DNA from: Clostridium pasteurianum BC1
GTDB taxonomy: Bacteria; Bacillota; Clostridia; Clostridiales; Clostridiaceae
DNA length: 64,000 bases
Assembly (NCBI RefSeq): GCF_000389635.1
Contig: NC_021182.1
Coordinates: 2,108,001 to 2,172,000 of the forward strand
Direction of reading: 5' to 3'
This document shows positions 7,754 to 16,516 of this stretch, piece after piece. Numbering within the stretch: position 1 is the first letter of the stretch; each line of letters begins with the position of its first letter. Under the pieces are notes generated by a model. It searched no databases. It had not been told where the DNA came from and was given only the letters and a program-made list of their open reading frames with translations. The position numbers were made by a program, and so were the translations under genes.

Positions 7754-7825
7754 TTTTATATTCAACTGAAAATATAGAAGAGCTTAATGATAATTGCTCT
7801 GCATGATCTATCCAAGATTAAAGCA

Positions 7826-7878
7826 TTGACATTCAAAAAAAAAGGTAATATATTATCTATATAGGTAATGTATTACCT
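7826..7878 (+). promoter_or_regulatory. promoter with two MarR-type operators
   Basis: TTGACA at 7826-7831 and TATATT at 7849-7854 (17-base spacing) form a good promoter. Two 16-bp palindromes lie 20 bp apart, two helical turns: AGGTAATATATTATCT (7843-7858, one mismatch) and AGGTAATGTATTACCT (7863-7878, perfect). The first covers the -10 box. They precede the MarR gene at 7904, so autoregulation is the likely meaning. Confidence 0.8.
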
Positions 7879-7903
7879 TAATTATTATGAATAGGTGATA
7901 AGT

Positions 7904-8374
7904 ATGAATAAACTTGAATTAATGACTGATCAACAGTATTTGTTTGGGGCTATTTTTGTAGCTGCAAACAGGATGGATACTTTACTTGGAAGGGAATTTA
8001 AAAAGTTTGATATTACAACAAAACAATGGTTTTTATCAATTATTATAGATAATTTATTTGATAAGCCACCTACTATAAAAGAAGTTGCAAGGGAAATGGG
8101 GAGTTCTCACCAAAACGTCAAGCAGGTAGCTTTAAAGTTGGAGCAAAAGGGATTATTAATTCTAGAAAGAGATAAAAGGGATTCTCGCGCAATCAGACTT
8201 AAGTTATCAAAGGCTAGTTTTGATTTTTGGAAAAAGCTAGAAGGGGAGGGTGATAACTTTACTCAAGCATTATTTAAAGATATCAATAAAGACGAAATAG
8301 AAGTGGCAAGAAAAGTAATGCAGAAAATGTTGTTGAATATTAGTCAGTTATACAAGAAAAGTGAGGAGAATTGA
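7904..8374 (+). CDS. MarR-family transcriptional regulator
   Basis: A winged-helix MarR protein of about 156 residues. The HTH region is TIKEVAREMGSSHQNVKQ, followed by LEQKGLLILERDKRDSRAI, the typical wing with the DxR motif. I prefer ATG 7904 to the GTG at 7895 because the ribosome site AGGTGAT lies at the right distance. The next gene begins three bases after its stop, so it is co-transcribed with a membrane protein. The tandem palindromes just upstream are probably its own binding sites. MarR proteins usually release DNA on binding a phenolic or other small ligand; the ligand is unknown. Confidence 0.9.
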   Translation: MNKLELMTDQQYLFGAIFVAANRMDTLLGREFKKFDITTKQWFLSIIIDNLFDKPPTIKEVAREMGSSHQNVKQVALKLEQKGLLILERDKRDSRAIRLKLSKASFDFWKKLEGEGDNFTQALFKDINKDEIEVARKVMQKMLLNISQLYKKSEEN

Positions 8375-8377
8375 AAT

Positions 8378-9214
8378 ATGACTAACATCAATTACCAAAC
8401 TAAAGCTGATAAAACCTTATTATATTTTACTGTTCCAATAGTTATCCTTATTGCAATATGCAGTAGTGTAGGAATTTGGTATCAAAATTTATATTCAAGA
8501 GAGACTATAGATTGGCTGTCACAATGTATTGGGCAGGACATTTCAAATCTGTTTTTTGTAGTGCCAATTTTGCTAGTATCTTCTTTTTATGCTTCAAAGG
8601 GAAATAAAATTGCTAAAATTATATGGATTGGGACAATGATTACAAATATTTATTCTTATGTTATATACTGCTTTGCTGTTCATTTTAACTTTTTATTTCA
8701 CGTTTATTGTTTAATATTAGGTTTATCAATTTATTCAGTAATTTATTTTTGCATTAATAATTTTAAAGAAGACTTTAGAAATTGGTTTACTGAAAAAGTA
8801 CCAACTAAGGCAATAGGAATTTTCTTATTTACTATAGCTGTTATATTCGTTTTATTATGGCTTTCTCAATCACTGCCTGGGGCCTTGACCAATACAGTAC
8901 CGGAGAGCATTAGTAACGATGGTTTGCTTACAAATCCAATTCATGTTCTAGACTTTTCGTTTTATTTGCCATTGATTTTTATAACAGCTGTAATGATTAT
9001 TAAAAAGAAAACACTTGGATATATTTTGGCGCCAATGATGACCGTTTTTGGTATAATTACTAATATCAATATTATATGTTTGACGTCTGCTGCCATGGTA
9101 AAAACATCTTCCAATAATATGCCGTTAATTATTGGTTTCAGTATATTTACAATTGTTTGTTTGGGATTTTTGTGGTTAATGCTTAAGAATATTTCAAAGC
9201 AATCTAATACATAA
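8378..9214 (+). CDS. multi-pass membrane protein in MarR operon
   Basis: A 278-residue integral membrane protein with about eight hydrophobic segments and no soluble domain. I see no conserved transporter motif. It directly follows the MarR gene (three bases between them), so it is probably the regulated output, perhaps an efflux or stress-linked membrane protein; that is inference from context only. A bidirectional terminator (9255-9288) follows, shared with the convergent spore-protein gene. Confidence 0.75.
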   Translation: MTNINYQTKADKTLLYFTVPIVILIAICSSVGIWYQNLYSRETIDWLSQCIGQDISNLFFVVPILLVSSFYASKGNKIAKIIWIGTMITNIYSYVIYCFAVHFNFLFHVYCLILGLSIYSVIYFCINNFKEDFRNWFTEKVPTKAIGIFLFTIAVIFVLLWLSQSLPGALTNTVPESISNDGLLTNPIHVLDFSFYLPLIFITAVMIIKKKTLGYILAPMMTVFGIITNINIICLTSAAMVKTSSNNMPLIIGFSIFTIVCLGFLWLMLKNISKQSNT

Positions 9215-9254
9215 TGTAACAAAAGAAGTAAATATATATAAGAATACCAATTAC

Positions 9255-9288
9255 AGAAGATGAAGCGGTTGTTTCATCTTCTATTTTT
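9255..9288. terminator. bidirectional terminator
   Basis: AGAAGATGAA (9255-9264) pairs with TTCATCTTCT (9273-9282), followed by ATTTTTTATT on the plus strand. It closes the MarR operon and overlaps the end of the convergent SASP gene. Confidence 0.8.
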
Positions 9289-9496
9289 TATTTACTAAAC
9301 TTTTTTCATAGTTTTCAACCATTTTCTTTATCATACCGCCTCCGACTTCACCACATTTTTCCGCAGGGATTTTGCCCCATAGTTTGTCTTTATTACCATG
9401 AGGAATATCTATTTTTAGCTCCTGCGCTACTTCTTCTTTAAATTTATCTAGTTTTTTTTCTGCTTCTGGAACCAAAGCATCTTTTCTATTACTCAT
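9281..9496 (-). CDS. alpha/beta-type small acid-soluble spore protein
   Basis: A 71-residue SASP. Family signatures are the N-terminal LVPEAEKKLDKFKEEVAQEL and the C-terminal VGGGMIKKMVENYEKSL block. The GK-type segment (KDKLWGKIPAEKCGE) replaces the usual G-x-ITSREAG region and has an unusual Cys. These proteins coat and protect DNA in the spore core, and are made under sigma-G and degraded at germination. The gene is monocistronic on the minus strand, with GGAGGCAAG upstream of its ATG. It is direct evidence for an endospore former. Confidence 0.88.
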   Translation of the reverse strand: MSNRKDALVPEAEKKLDKFKEEVAQELKIDIPHGNKDKLWGKIPAEKCGEVGGGMIKKMVENYEKSLVNKK

Positions 9497-9573
9497 ATTG
9501 CTTGCCTCCTTAAAATGATGTTATAAAGATAGGATTTACACTTTAGAGGAATTTAAAACATGAAAGGTTATAC

Positions 9574-9693
9574 TTAATAAGTATTAAAATTAACAAATGT
9601 ATTATTTTTAGTAATTTTCCAAATAACTCCTGTGTTTGGATAAAACTCATCTGGCTCATTTTCAGGAGTAACTGCAAAATCCAATATATACAT
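9574..9693 (-). pseudogene. C-terminal relic, possibly beta-propeller protein
   Basis: The minus strand encodes about 39 residues ending in a stop: MYILDFAVTPENEPDEFYPN, then TGVIWKITKNN. This resembles the last blade of an NHL/SMP-30-like propeller protein, but there is no upstream coding sequence and no ribosome site. I treat it as a relic. The family guess is weak. Confidence 0.35.
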
Positions 9694-9831
9694 AATAGTA
9701 TATTTTTAAAACACGTTGTTTATTCCTTATTAAGCTAAAAAATGTAAATGAATAGCTGTAACAGAAAATAGTTTAAAATCATATAATATATAATGCATGT
9801 ATATTAAGAATTAAATTATTGGAGGAATATA

Positions 9832-10332
9832 ATGATTAATACTAAGACTGTTGTAATTGGAGCATTATTTGCAGCTATAGCGGCTTTATTCCAATTAATA
9901 CCTACTTTCTTTTCGGAAATATTTGTATTTTTCACTATATTTAGCGCAGTGCCTATTTATATTGTTTCGAGGATAAATCCTAAAGCTGGTGTTTTATCAT
10001 ATTTTGTAGCAAGTATGATTGTTATGCTTTTTAGTACACATGAAGGACTATTTTTCTTATTTACTAACGGAATTATTGGGATTTCACTTGGAATATGCAG
10101 TTATTATATGAAAACGAAGGCTATTATTTGGTTTTTAAGTTCTCTTGCCCTAACTAGTACATTAAGTATTATGAATTATGGTATTGGTATACCTGTTTTT
10201 GGTAGTAAGATTCCAGGTATAATAATAATTCAAATATCAATAATATTTTTATTTTCAACAATTTACAATATTATTTATTACTATTTTTCAAGTTTCATTT
10301 TTAACATTCTTAAAAGATTTAAGATTTGTTGA
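9832..10332 (+). CDS. putative ECF-type S component or related membrane protein
   Basis: A 166-residue protein with five or six transmembrane helices. The N terminus, NTKTVVIGALFAAIAALFQL, resembles ECF transporter S components, which begin with a short basic segment and an Ala-rich first helix. The length also fits that class. No substrate can be named and no riboswitch is visible upstream. The start has GGAGGAATATA directly upstream. A stand-alone gene; the next gene has its own consensus promoter. Confidence 0.6.
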   Translation: MINTKTVVIGALFAAIAALFQLIPTFFSEIFVFFTIFSAVPIYIVSRINPKAGVLSYFVASMIVMLFSTHEGLFFLFTNGIIGISLGICSYYMKTKAIIWFLSSLALTSTLSIMNYGIGIPVFGSKIPGIIIIQISIIFLFSTIYNIIYYYFSSFIFNILKRFKIC

Positions 10333-10537
10333 ACAGAGTCATTAATTATACTTTGGTTATTTGTAATAATTATCTTTTTTCCCATCATAACTCAAATAAA
10401 TGTAATATCAAAACAAACCATGCAAGACGCTGTATTCATATAAAAAAGTTATAATTTTTATTAATAAATTAGATAAGAGATATACAGGCTTGTAATAATT
10501 ATCGCTTCCACGATTAATATGAAGACATCAATAGCTG

Positions 10538-10566
10538 TTGACAAATTAAACCCAAAATGATATGAT
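10538..10566 (+). promoter_or_regulatory. sigma-A promoter
   Basis: TTGACA (10538-10543), 17 bases, TATGAT (10561-10566), about 30 bases ahead of the PNPOx-family gene. Near-consensus. Confidence 0.8.
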
Positions 10567-10599
10567 TTGCCTGAAATAATACTTTTGGAGGTAATTTAT

Positions 10600-11010
10600 A
10601 TGGAAAAGGTACTTCAATTTTTAAGAGAAAATTTGGTTTGCTGTTTAGCAACTTGTAGTAATGGTAAACCGAGAGCATCTGCTATGGAATATGTAGTAGT
10701 TGGAGACAATATATTATTTGCTACTGATGGTGATTCCATTAAAGCAGCTAACTTAAAATCAAATAATAAAATCAGTTTTTCTGCTAATGCTATGCCTAAG
10801 TTTGTAACAATTGACGGAACAACTGCTACTCCTAATGAAGATGAGATCAATACATATAATAAAATACTTTTTGAAAGACATCCTGAATTTAAAGAAATGG
10901 TTGAAAAGGGTATGATGAAGCCTTTTGTTTATTTTAAACTTATCCCTGAAGTTGTATATTATAACGATTATTCTGCTGGTATGCGTCCAACAGAAGTAAT
11001 TAAATTATAA
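10600..11010 (+). CDS. pyridoxamine 5'-phosphate oxidase-family flavoprotein
   Basis: A 136-residue split-barrel protein. The opening EKVLQFLRENLVCCLATCSN and the following GKPRASAMEYVVVGDNI segment are typical of small PNPOx-like FMN-binding proteins. The C-terminal half (FKLIPEVVYYNDYS) completes the barrel. Such proteins bind FMN or F420-like cofactors and often reduce small organic substrates; the substrate here is unknown. ATG 10600 is chosen over an upstream start because GGAGGTAA precedes it at normal spacing. Confidence 0.82.
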   Translation: MEKVLQFLRENLVCCLATCSNGKPRASAMEYVVVGDNILFATDGDSIKAANLKSNNKISFSANAMPKFVTIDGTTATPNEDEINTYNKILFERHPEFKEMVEKGMMKPFVYFKLIPEVVYYNDYSAGMRPTEVIKL

Positions 11011-11270
11011 TTGAGTGATTATTATATTTTATTAGTTATAGGATGACATGTAACACTAGAAAATTCCACGCCTTCCTTATTTGGGAGGCTCATCTTTTTG
11101 TAAAGTAAAATATTGACTCGTACCGGTGAGACAATAAAGAAAGGCAAAAATAAAGCACATTTTAGGCGCAGCCAGTTATGGCATGCGGTTGTCAAGCCAG
11201 TAGCATTGCTGGTAACATACACTTATAGAGCTAGAGAACACCATCCGTTTTACGGATGGTGTTGATTTTT
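11011..11270 (+). other. non-coding stretch ending in a strong terminator
   Basis: No convincing gene. It holds an imperfect inverted repeat TATTGACTC/GAGACAATA (about 11111-11136), a G/C-richer segment (11165-11215), and a perfect terminator: AACACCATCCG (11237-11247), loop TTTTA, CGGATGGTGTT (11253-11263), then GATTTTT. The terminator is 230 bases past the PNPOx-type gene, so a small RNA or a decayed gene may lie between. Confidence 0.5.
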
Positions 11271-11351
11271 AGAAACTAATAAAAACTTATTAGATTTGAA
11301 AAATAGCCAAAGTTTAATATGGGAAAAATAAGTAAATGAAGATTTGAATTT

Positions 11352-11843
11352 TCAGCACATAACAATAATTTTATATGGAGTGGTTTGAGCAGGTATACTC
11401 ATTGTGACAGCGCCATAGGTAACAATTAGATTTCGGTTTGCAGGATTTCTGGTAAATGATTGCCCATTTTCTAGTAATATCTGTGTATATGGGGCAATGT
11501 TTAATTTTAATGTATTATCGCTGCTAATTAACTCACTATTAAAATAGTCCACTTTTACATTTCGAAATTGCGTATCTCTGGCCATAACAATTGCTCGAAA
11601 TTGTGGTGGAAAAATGAAAGGAGTAGCTGCATTAGCATCATAAAATCCAGTTACCATATCTCCTACTGCTACCATTTCATGGTCTACAAAGTAAGTAGAT
11701 GGTGCTACCACGAAATTTACCAAAGTTCCATATCTGTCTTGTACAGATATTAATTTATAGCATCCTGCTCCTTCACCAGTTTCATCTATTAAAAATTCAT
11801 TAATTGAAGTAATAACGCCATGAAAAGCTTGAAATTTTATCAT
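11352..11843 (-). CDS. conserved hypothetical, beta-rich protein
   Basis: A 163-residue protein, soluble and dominated by predicted beta strands. It begins FHGVITSINEFLID, has a central segment ending GDMVTGFYDANAATPFIFPP, and closes with VTMSIPAQTTPYKIIV. This looks like a compact OB- or beta-barrel protein. I do not recognise a named family. It has no signal peptide and no catalytic motif. It is transcribed alone on the minus strand with AGGAGG upstream of its ATG. Confidence 0.7.
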   Translation of the reverse strand: MIKFQAFHGVITSINEFLIDETGEGAGCYKLISVQDRYGTLVNFVVAPSTYFVDHEMVAVGDMVTGFYDANAATPFIFPPQFRAIVMARDTQFRNVKVDYFNSELISSDNTLKLNIAPYTQILLENGQSFTRNPANRNLIVTYGAVTMSIPAQTTPYKIIVMC

Positions 11844-11933
11844 TTTATTCCTCCACTATTTTTTAAACTCTTATTCTATATTATGCGTTATTAAGGCTTT
11901 GTGTCACCTTTAGTAAAGTAAGTAGCATAAACA

Positions 11934-12045
11934 GATTTCTAAGTAGCGATATTTATAATACTTAGAAATCGTTATTAAGGCACCTAGTACTCTTTACTTC
12001 AACTTGAATAATATGTGAGCACTAGAGGGGATAGCAGCAGATAAA
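11934..12045 (+). repeat. structured intergenic repeat, copy A (degenerate)
   Basis: A 5' hairpin GATTTCTAAGT/ACTTAGAAATC (11934-11944 and 11960-11970), then TTAT..AAGGCAC and an inner stem CTAGTACTC (11984-11992) with GAGCACTAG (12017-12025), then GGGGATAGCAGCAGATAA. This is the same order of elements as copies B-F, with diverged outer ends. It occupies most of the gene-free gap 11844-12279. Confidence 0.5.
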
Positions 12046-12279
12046 AATCCGTTATATAATGTATTAGCAAAATATGAGATTAATTTATATATTTTTGTTA
12101 TAAAATTGTGATAATTATTTGATAATATAACATTATTATATAATTTTTTATAATAAAGAAAATTATTATTATAAAATAATAATTAGTATTTACAATTTAT
12201 AATTTGTACTTTATAATATAAATATATTAAGAGGGTTATCGTACATAAAATATTTCTATTATTGAGGGGATGATGTGTT

Positions 12280-12480
12280 ATGTTATTATTTAAAATTAAG
12301 CCTAGAACAAAGATTTATTATGCAGTGCCATCAGATTATTCCACAATAAATATATTCGAACAGGGAGAGGTAAATTGGTGGTGTAAAGAATTAAGCTGTA
12401 CAGAAGAAGAATTAATAGATACAGTTAATAAAGTTGGAGAGTCTACTTATAGAGTAAAGGAATATTTTGGAGAGAATTAG
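12280..12480 (+). CDS. DUF3606-like small protein
   Basis: A 66-residue protein. The C-terminal half (INIFEQGEVNWWCKELSC then EEELIDTVNKVG) matches the DUF3606 pattern: a W-x-x-x-L-G/S-x-T/S-E-E-E-L helix pair ending in a tyrosine- and phenylalanine-containing tail. The function of the family is unknown. It has a GAGGGGATG ribosome site and is followed after 43 bases by a clean terminator, so it is an independent one-gene unit. Confidence 0.75.
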   Translation: MLLFKIKPRTKIYYAVPSDYSTINIFEQGEVNWWCKELSCTEEELIDTVNKVGESTYRVKEYFGEN

Positions 12481-12522
12481 TAATACTTAAAACTTAAATA
12501 ATTTAAATAATATAGAATTACT

Positions 12523-12550
12523 CACCTGTATTTTTTACAGGTGTTTTTTT
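12523..12550 (+). terminator. rho-independent terminator
   Basis: CACCTGTA (12523-12530) pairs with TACAGGTG (12536-12543), followed by seven T. It terminates the DUF3606-like gene. Confidence 0.88.
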
Positions 12551-12691
12551 GATAAACAAATCATTGACAATTTATTTACTTTAATTTAATTATAAATCAA
12601 ATGGTGAATATATATAAATAAAATTTTAAGATCGGATAAAAATTACTAGAAATGACAAATATATAAATTTTTATATTATCATTGAGGGTGG

Positions 12692-12910
12692 AATGAAATT
12701 CAGTCTACACTCACTGTGTTGGCTGGTATTGTTGCAGAACTGGCGTTGCTTAACATACTGATTTATACTCCTTTTTTACAGGATCTGTTAAATACCGCAC
12801 CAATAGGCTTACGTGAATAGGCACTTCTAACCTTATGTGGACCTATAATTCTATTAGCAGATGAAGCTAGAAAATTGTTCTTAAGGTCACAGAGGAAAGG
12901 AAAACAGTAA
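12692..12910 (+). pseudogene. C-terminal relic of a P-type cation ATPase
   Basis: A 73-codon frame reads TVLAGIVAELALLNILIYTP, then TAPIGLRE, an in-frame TAG where these proteins have Trp, and ALLTLCGPIILLADEARKLF before the stop. This matches the last two transmembrane helices of cation-transporting P-type ATPases (APLGLREW, LADELRK). Nothing of the ATPase lies upstream, so only this fragment survives. Confidence 0.8.
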
Positions 12911-12954
12911 ATATAAGTTTATAATATAGTTAAATAAAGATCTGCATAAAATGG

Positions 12955-12990
12955 AGAACGTTCAATTATTGGATTGGATGTTCTTTTATT
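12955..12990 (+). terminator. terminator after the ATPase relic
   Basis: AGAACGTTCAAT (12955-12966) pairs fully, counting two G-U pairs, with ATTGGATGTTCT (12973-12984), then TTTATTCTT. It is the former terminator of the ATPase gene. The rest of 12991-13223 is AT-rich with nothing recognisable. Confidence 0.7.
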
Positions 12991-13223
12991 CTTATTATTG
13001 TTTAATTATTTGTTAAATAATTTTAATACATACATTAATATTACTTACAAATAATTAACATGTTTTAGTTATTTATGAAAAAATACAATAATATTGTCGT
13101 ATTAACAAATATAATAAATATATTAAAATAAAATACAATATGATAAAATATTTTCAGATAAATATGATAGATTATTACTACGTATAAATAAAGTATATAG
13201 TATAAAAGCAGGGGGAGATAGTC

Positions 13224-15545
13224 ATGAAATATACTTTGAAGAGAAAGATTGAAGAACCATTTTTACAGAGTAAAAACAGTATAATTATTGGAGTCAATAA
13301 TGAGTTTATAAAACTCACTGGATATTCAAAGGATGAATTGATAGGAAAATCACTTTATGAAATAAGTTTTATGTTAAGACTTAACGATCAAATATGTATT
13401 GATAATATTGAAAATGATTACAACTGTTATATGTTTACTAAATCATGTGAAACAAGAGAAATTACTATATTATGTAAATATTTAGAGCATGAAAATGAAA
13501 AAATGTATTTCTTTAAAGAAAGAGTAAATTCACGTATTGAAAATAAATTTCACGTTATTAATAAACTTTTATCAGAAAATAAAGTGGGTATAGGAATATA
13601 TAATGCATCTAACTTAATACTTCTTACAGCCAATCAACTCTATCTAGATTTATTGGGTGAATATTATGACAGAAAAGAAATTGCTTTAGGCAAAAAAATA
13701 AGTGAATTTTTACATATATGGGAAGGTAGTAAAGCTAAAGAGGTATGGATGAATGTTGTTAATACAGGAGAATCTTTTTATGGTAAAGAAATAAAAATAC
13801 AAACAAAAAACTTGGGAATTTATTATATTGACAATAATATAATACCTGTTATAGAAGCGGGGAAAGTAAAATATATTATTTCAATTGTAGAAGATGTAAC
13901 AGAAAAAATATTATTGAGAAAAAGCAGTGAAAAAACAGAAAAAATTATTAAACAGCAAAAAGAGGAGTTAGATGCAATTATTGAAAATATGTCTAATAGT
14001 TTAATGATTTTCGATAAAAATGGTAGCTATACTACATTTAATAAGTCAGCCAGAGATACTTTTTTAATTGAATCTATAAATGTAAATAAAATAGGAGATT
14101 CTCTTAAACAATATAGATATTTTGATGTAAATAAACAATTAATTGCTTATGAAAATCTTCCAGCTAAAAGGGTAATAAAGGGTGAAAAACTATTAGGATA
14201 TAGAATGGTTATGAAAATTAATGATAGTGTTGTTTATGCTGATGTAAATGGTACTCCAATATATGATAATGAAGGTAATTTTATTGCAGGAATATTATGC
14301 TGTCGTGATGTTACTGGAAAGATAAAACATGAAGAAGATTTATTAATAAAAACCCAATATAATTTTTTAAATAGCATGATAGACAACCTTGATTTACCTG
14401 TTTTAAGATTATCATATCCAGATTTTAAGATTACAGATATTAATCAAAAGGCTTATAATTTTGTAAAGGGATTAAAACCAGAAATAAAGTCCATATCTTC
14501 TCTTAAAGGACAGAATTATACGGAAATTATGCCTGATTGTGATAAAGTCAGCGTTCTCAAACATATTCGAAATGTACTAGAGAAAAAGGAAACGTCCTAT
14601 ATAAAATATAGAAGTATAGTGGCTTCTGGAAAAGAAATGTTTGTTCAAAAAATTTATCAGCCTATAGTAGGAATTAATGGTGAAATTACTGAAATTGTTG
14701 TAATTATAATAGATGTAACTAAGGAAATAAAAGATAAGCTTCATGTTGAAGAAAACCTCAAGATGCAGGAGGAATTCTTAGCTAATATAACACATGAACT
14801 TAAAACTCCCCTAAATGTGATTTTTAGTTCGTCTCAACTATTTGAATTATATTTGAAAAATAATTCTTTAGGAGATAATAAGGATAAGATTAGGAAAATT
14901 ATCTATAGTACAAGACAAAATTGTTATAGGCTAACAAAGCTTATAAGTAATATAGTAGACTTGTCTAAGATAGAGTCAGGTTTTTTTGAATTAAATTTAT
15001 CTAATGAAAATATAGTATATATTGTTGAAGATATTGTCCAATCAGTATCAGAATATGTTCAGAGTAAAGGAATGAGGATTACTTTTGACACAAATTCAGA
15101 AGAAAAGATTATTGCTTGTGACACTGATAAAATTGAGAGAATCATTCTTAACCTTATTTCTAACGCTATTAAGTTTTCTGAGCCGGGGGATGAAATATAT
15201 GTGGATGTATTTGATAAAGATGGTACTGTTGAAATATCAGTAAAGGATAATGGTATAGGAATTGCCAAGGATTGTTTGAATATTATTTTTGAAAGATTCA
15301 AACAAGTTGATAAATCCTTTGCTCGTAATGCTGAAGGTAGTGGTATTGGACTATGTCTTGTAAAGTCGATTGTTGAGTTACACGGTGGCAAAATAAGAGT
15401 GGAAAGTAAATTAGGTAAAGGCAGTAAATTTAATATAGAACTTCCTGCCAGAGCCATATCAAACTTAAATAATATTCATAAAAATAGACAACAGAATAGT
15501 AAAATCGAAATGGTAAATATTGAATTTTCTGATATTTATTCATAG
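13224..15545 (+). CDS. orphan multi-PAS sensor histidine kinase
   Basis: A 773-residue protein with no transmembrane segment. PAS-type domains are visible around residues 20-60 (LTGYSKDELIGKSLYEIS), 110-230, 250-370 (FDKNGSYTTFNKSARDTF, IAGILCCRDVTG) and 380-510 (VVIIIDVTKEI). The dimerisation/phosphoacceptor helix is NITHELKTPLN with His 524. The ATPase domain has NLISNAIKFS, DNGIGI and GSGIGLCLVK. No response regulator gene is adjacent. Orphan soluble PAS kinases in clostridia can phosphorylate Spo0A, so a sporulation or redox-sensing role is possible but unproven. The ribosome site is GGGGGAGA. Confidence 0.92.
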   Translation: MKYTLKRKIEEPFLQSKNSIIIGVNNEFIKLTGYSKDELIGKSLYEISFMLRLNDQICIDNIENDYNCYMFTKSCETREITILCKYLEHENEKMYFFKERVNSRIENKFHVINKLLSENKVGIGIYNASNLILLTANQLYLDLLGEYYDRKEIALGKKISEFLHIWEGSKAKEVWMNVVNTGESFYGKEIKIQTKNLGIYYIDNNIIPVIEAGKVKYIISIVEDVTEKILLRKSSEKTEKIIKQQKEELDAIIENMSNSLMIFDKNGSYTTFNKSARDTFLIESINVNKIGDSLKQYRYFDVNKQLIAYENLPAKRVIKGEKLLGYRMVMKINDSVVYADVNGTPIYDNEGNFIAGILCCRDVTGKIKHEEDLLIKTQYNFLNSMIDNLDLPVLRLSYPDFKITDINQKAYNFVKGLKPEIKSISSLKGQNYTEIMPDCDKVSVLKHIRNVLEKKETSYIKYRSIVASGKEMFVQKIYQPIVGINGEITEIVVIIIDVTKEIKDKLHVEENLKMQEEFLANITHELKTPLNVIFSSSQLFELYLKNNSLGDNKDKIRKIIYSTRQNCYRLTKLISNIVDLSKIESGFFELNLSNENIVYIVEDIVQSVSEYVQSKGMRITFDTNSEEKIIACDTDKIERIILNLISNAIKFSEPGDEIYVDVFDKDGTVEISVKDNGIGIAKDCLNIIFERFKQVDKSFARNAEGSGIGLCLVKSIVELHGGKIRVESKLGKGSKFNIELPARAISNLNNIHKNRQQNSKIEMVNIEFSDIYS

Positions 15546-15610
15546 TATTTTTAAGTACATTAATTTATGATTACTTATTGGATATAGTATTTTTTCTACA
15601 AATTATTTAA

Positions 15611-15645
15611 GTCACCCACTTTTTTTAGTGGGTGACTGATTTTGT
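15611..15645. terminator. bidirectional terminator
   Basis: GTCACCCACT (15611-15620) pairs with AGTGGGTGAC (15627-15636) around a seven-T loop, followed by TGATTTTGT. It lies between the kinase gene and the convergent VOC gene. Confidence 0.75.
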
Positions 15646-15685
15646 CCAGTATTTATATGAAATCTAAAATTCAATTTTTATAGGA

Positions 15686-16090
15686 TTATTCTAATACCAG
15701 CTGCCATGTAACGCTGAATTTGTCGGTTATCCAGGCAACTTTTTTTAAATTATATATTGGTTCAGGACCCATGAGTACATTGCCGCCTGAGGAAAGTTTT
15801 TCAAAAGTGGTGTCAAATTCTTTCTCATCTGTATACATTATGCAGAGCGATATAGCCCAGGTAAAAGAAGGCGCATAGGATTTTTCCACGTCCATGGCCA
15901 TGAACAGTTGATCTCTTAGCTTGAAAGTACCATTAAGCACTTTATCTTTTTCACCGCGGTCGTTTTCCCCAATCCTTGTAAGTTCAAGAATTTTTGAATC
16001 TGGAAATATTGACACATAGAAATTCATTGCTTCCTCGGCATTGCCGGAGAATGTAAGATAGGTAATTATATTATGGTTTGAATCTCTCAT
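15686..16090 (-). CDS. VOC/PhnB-like glyoxalase-fold protein
   Basis: A 134-residue vicinal-oxygen-chelate protein of the PhnB/3-demethylubiquinone methyltransferase-like group. Seen: ITYLTFSGNAEEAMNFYVSI, the FKLRDQLFMAMD strand, and the C-terminal SSGGNVLMGPEPIYNLKKVA with FSVTWQLVL. These proteins are usually dimers of beta-alpha-beta modules; many have unknown substrates. It has an AGGAGGGAA ribosome site. Stand-alone gene on the minus strand; base composition is slightly richer in G+C than its neighbours, which could hint at transfer. Confidence 0.85.
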   Translation of the reverse strand: MRDSNHNIITYLTFSGNAEEAMNFYVSIFPDSKILELTRIGENDRGEKDKVLNGTFKLRDQLFMAMDVEKSYAPSFTWAISLCIMYTDEKEFDTTFEKLSSGGNVLMGPEPIYNLKKVAWITDKFSVTWQLVLE

Positions 16091-16516
16091 TTTAAATTCC
16101 CTCCTCTATTGTAAAAATAAGTTTTATTATAAAAATGCTTATGAGTATTTAGAAGTATTTTTGATCTATATGTAATATTATATCAAATTTCACCAGATGT
16201 TTAATTGATTTTTTATATTTCAAAAAATCATAGAAAAATATTATAGTTTTAGCTATAATAGTAATAATATAAAAATTAACATTAAAATAACACAATGTAC
16301 AGTTATATCCAAGTATAATTAATACATATCACTTCAATAATTGCAAATCAAATTAAAAATTACATGCATTTTCAATGTATTGTAAGTTGAAAAGCATACT
16401 TTTTATTCATATGAACATTTAAAGGGTAATATTGCATTTATTTTATAGTTTAATAGGGTGCAAATATTAGGTTTTACAACTATTGAAAACCTATGCAATT
16501 AAAGGGGGTTAAACTT
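16091..16516. other. gene-free leader region of fabF
   Basis: About 425 bases of AT-rich sequence without a credible gene. Near its end a perfect hairpin TAGGTTTT (16468-16475) / AAAACCTA (16486-16493) sits 11 bases before the fabF ribosome site GGGGG, where it could affect translation. No known lipid-regulator site is evident. Confidence 0.45.

Noticed and set aside
11022-11222. 66-codon minus-strand frame
   Set aside because: No ribosome site, no recognisable protein features; lies over an inverted repeat.
15059-15457. 132-codon minus-strand frame
   Set aside because: Lies entirely within the histidine kinase gene on the other strand and has no features of its own.
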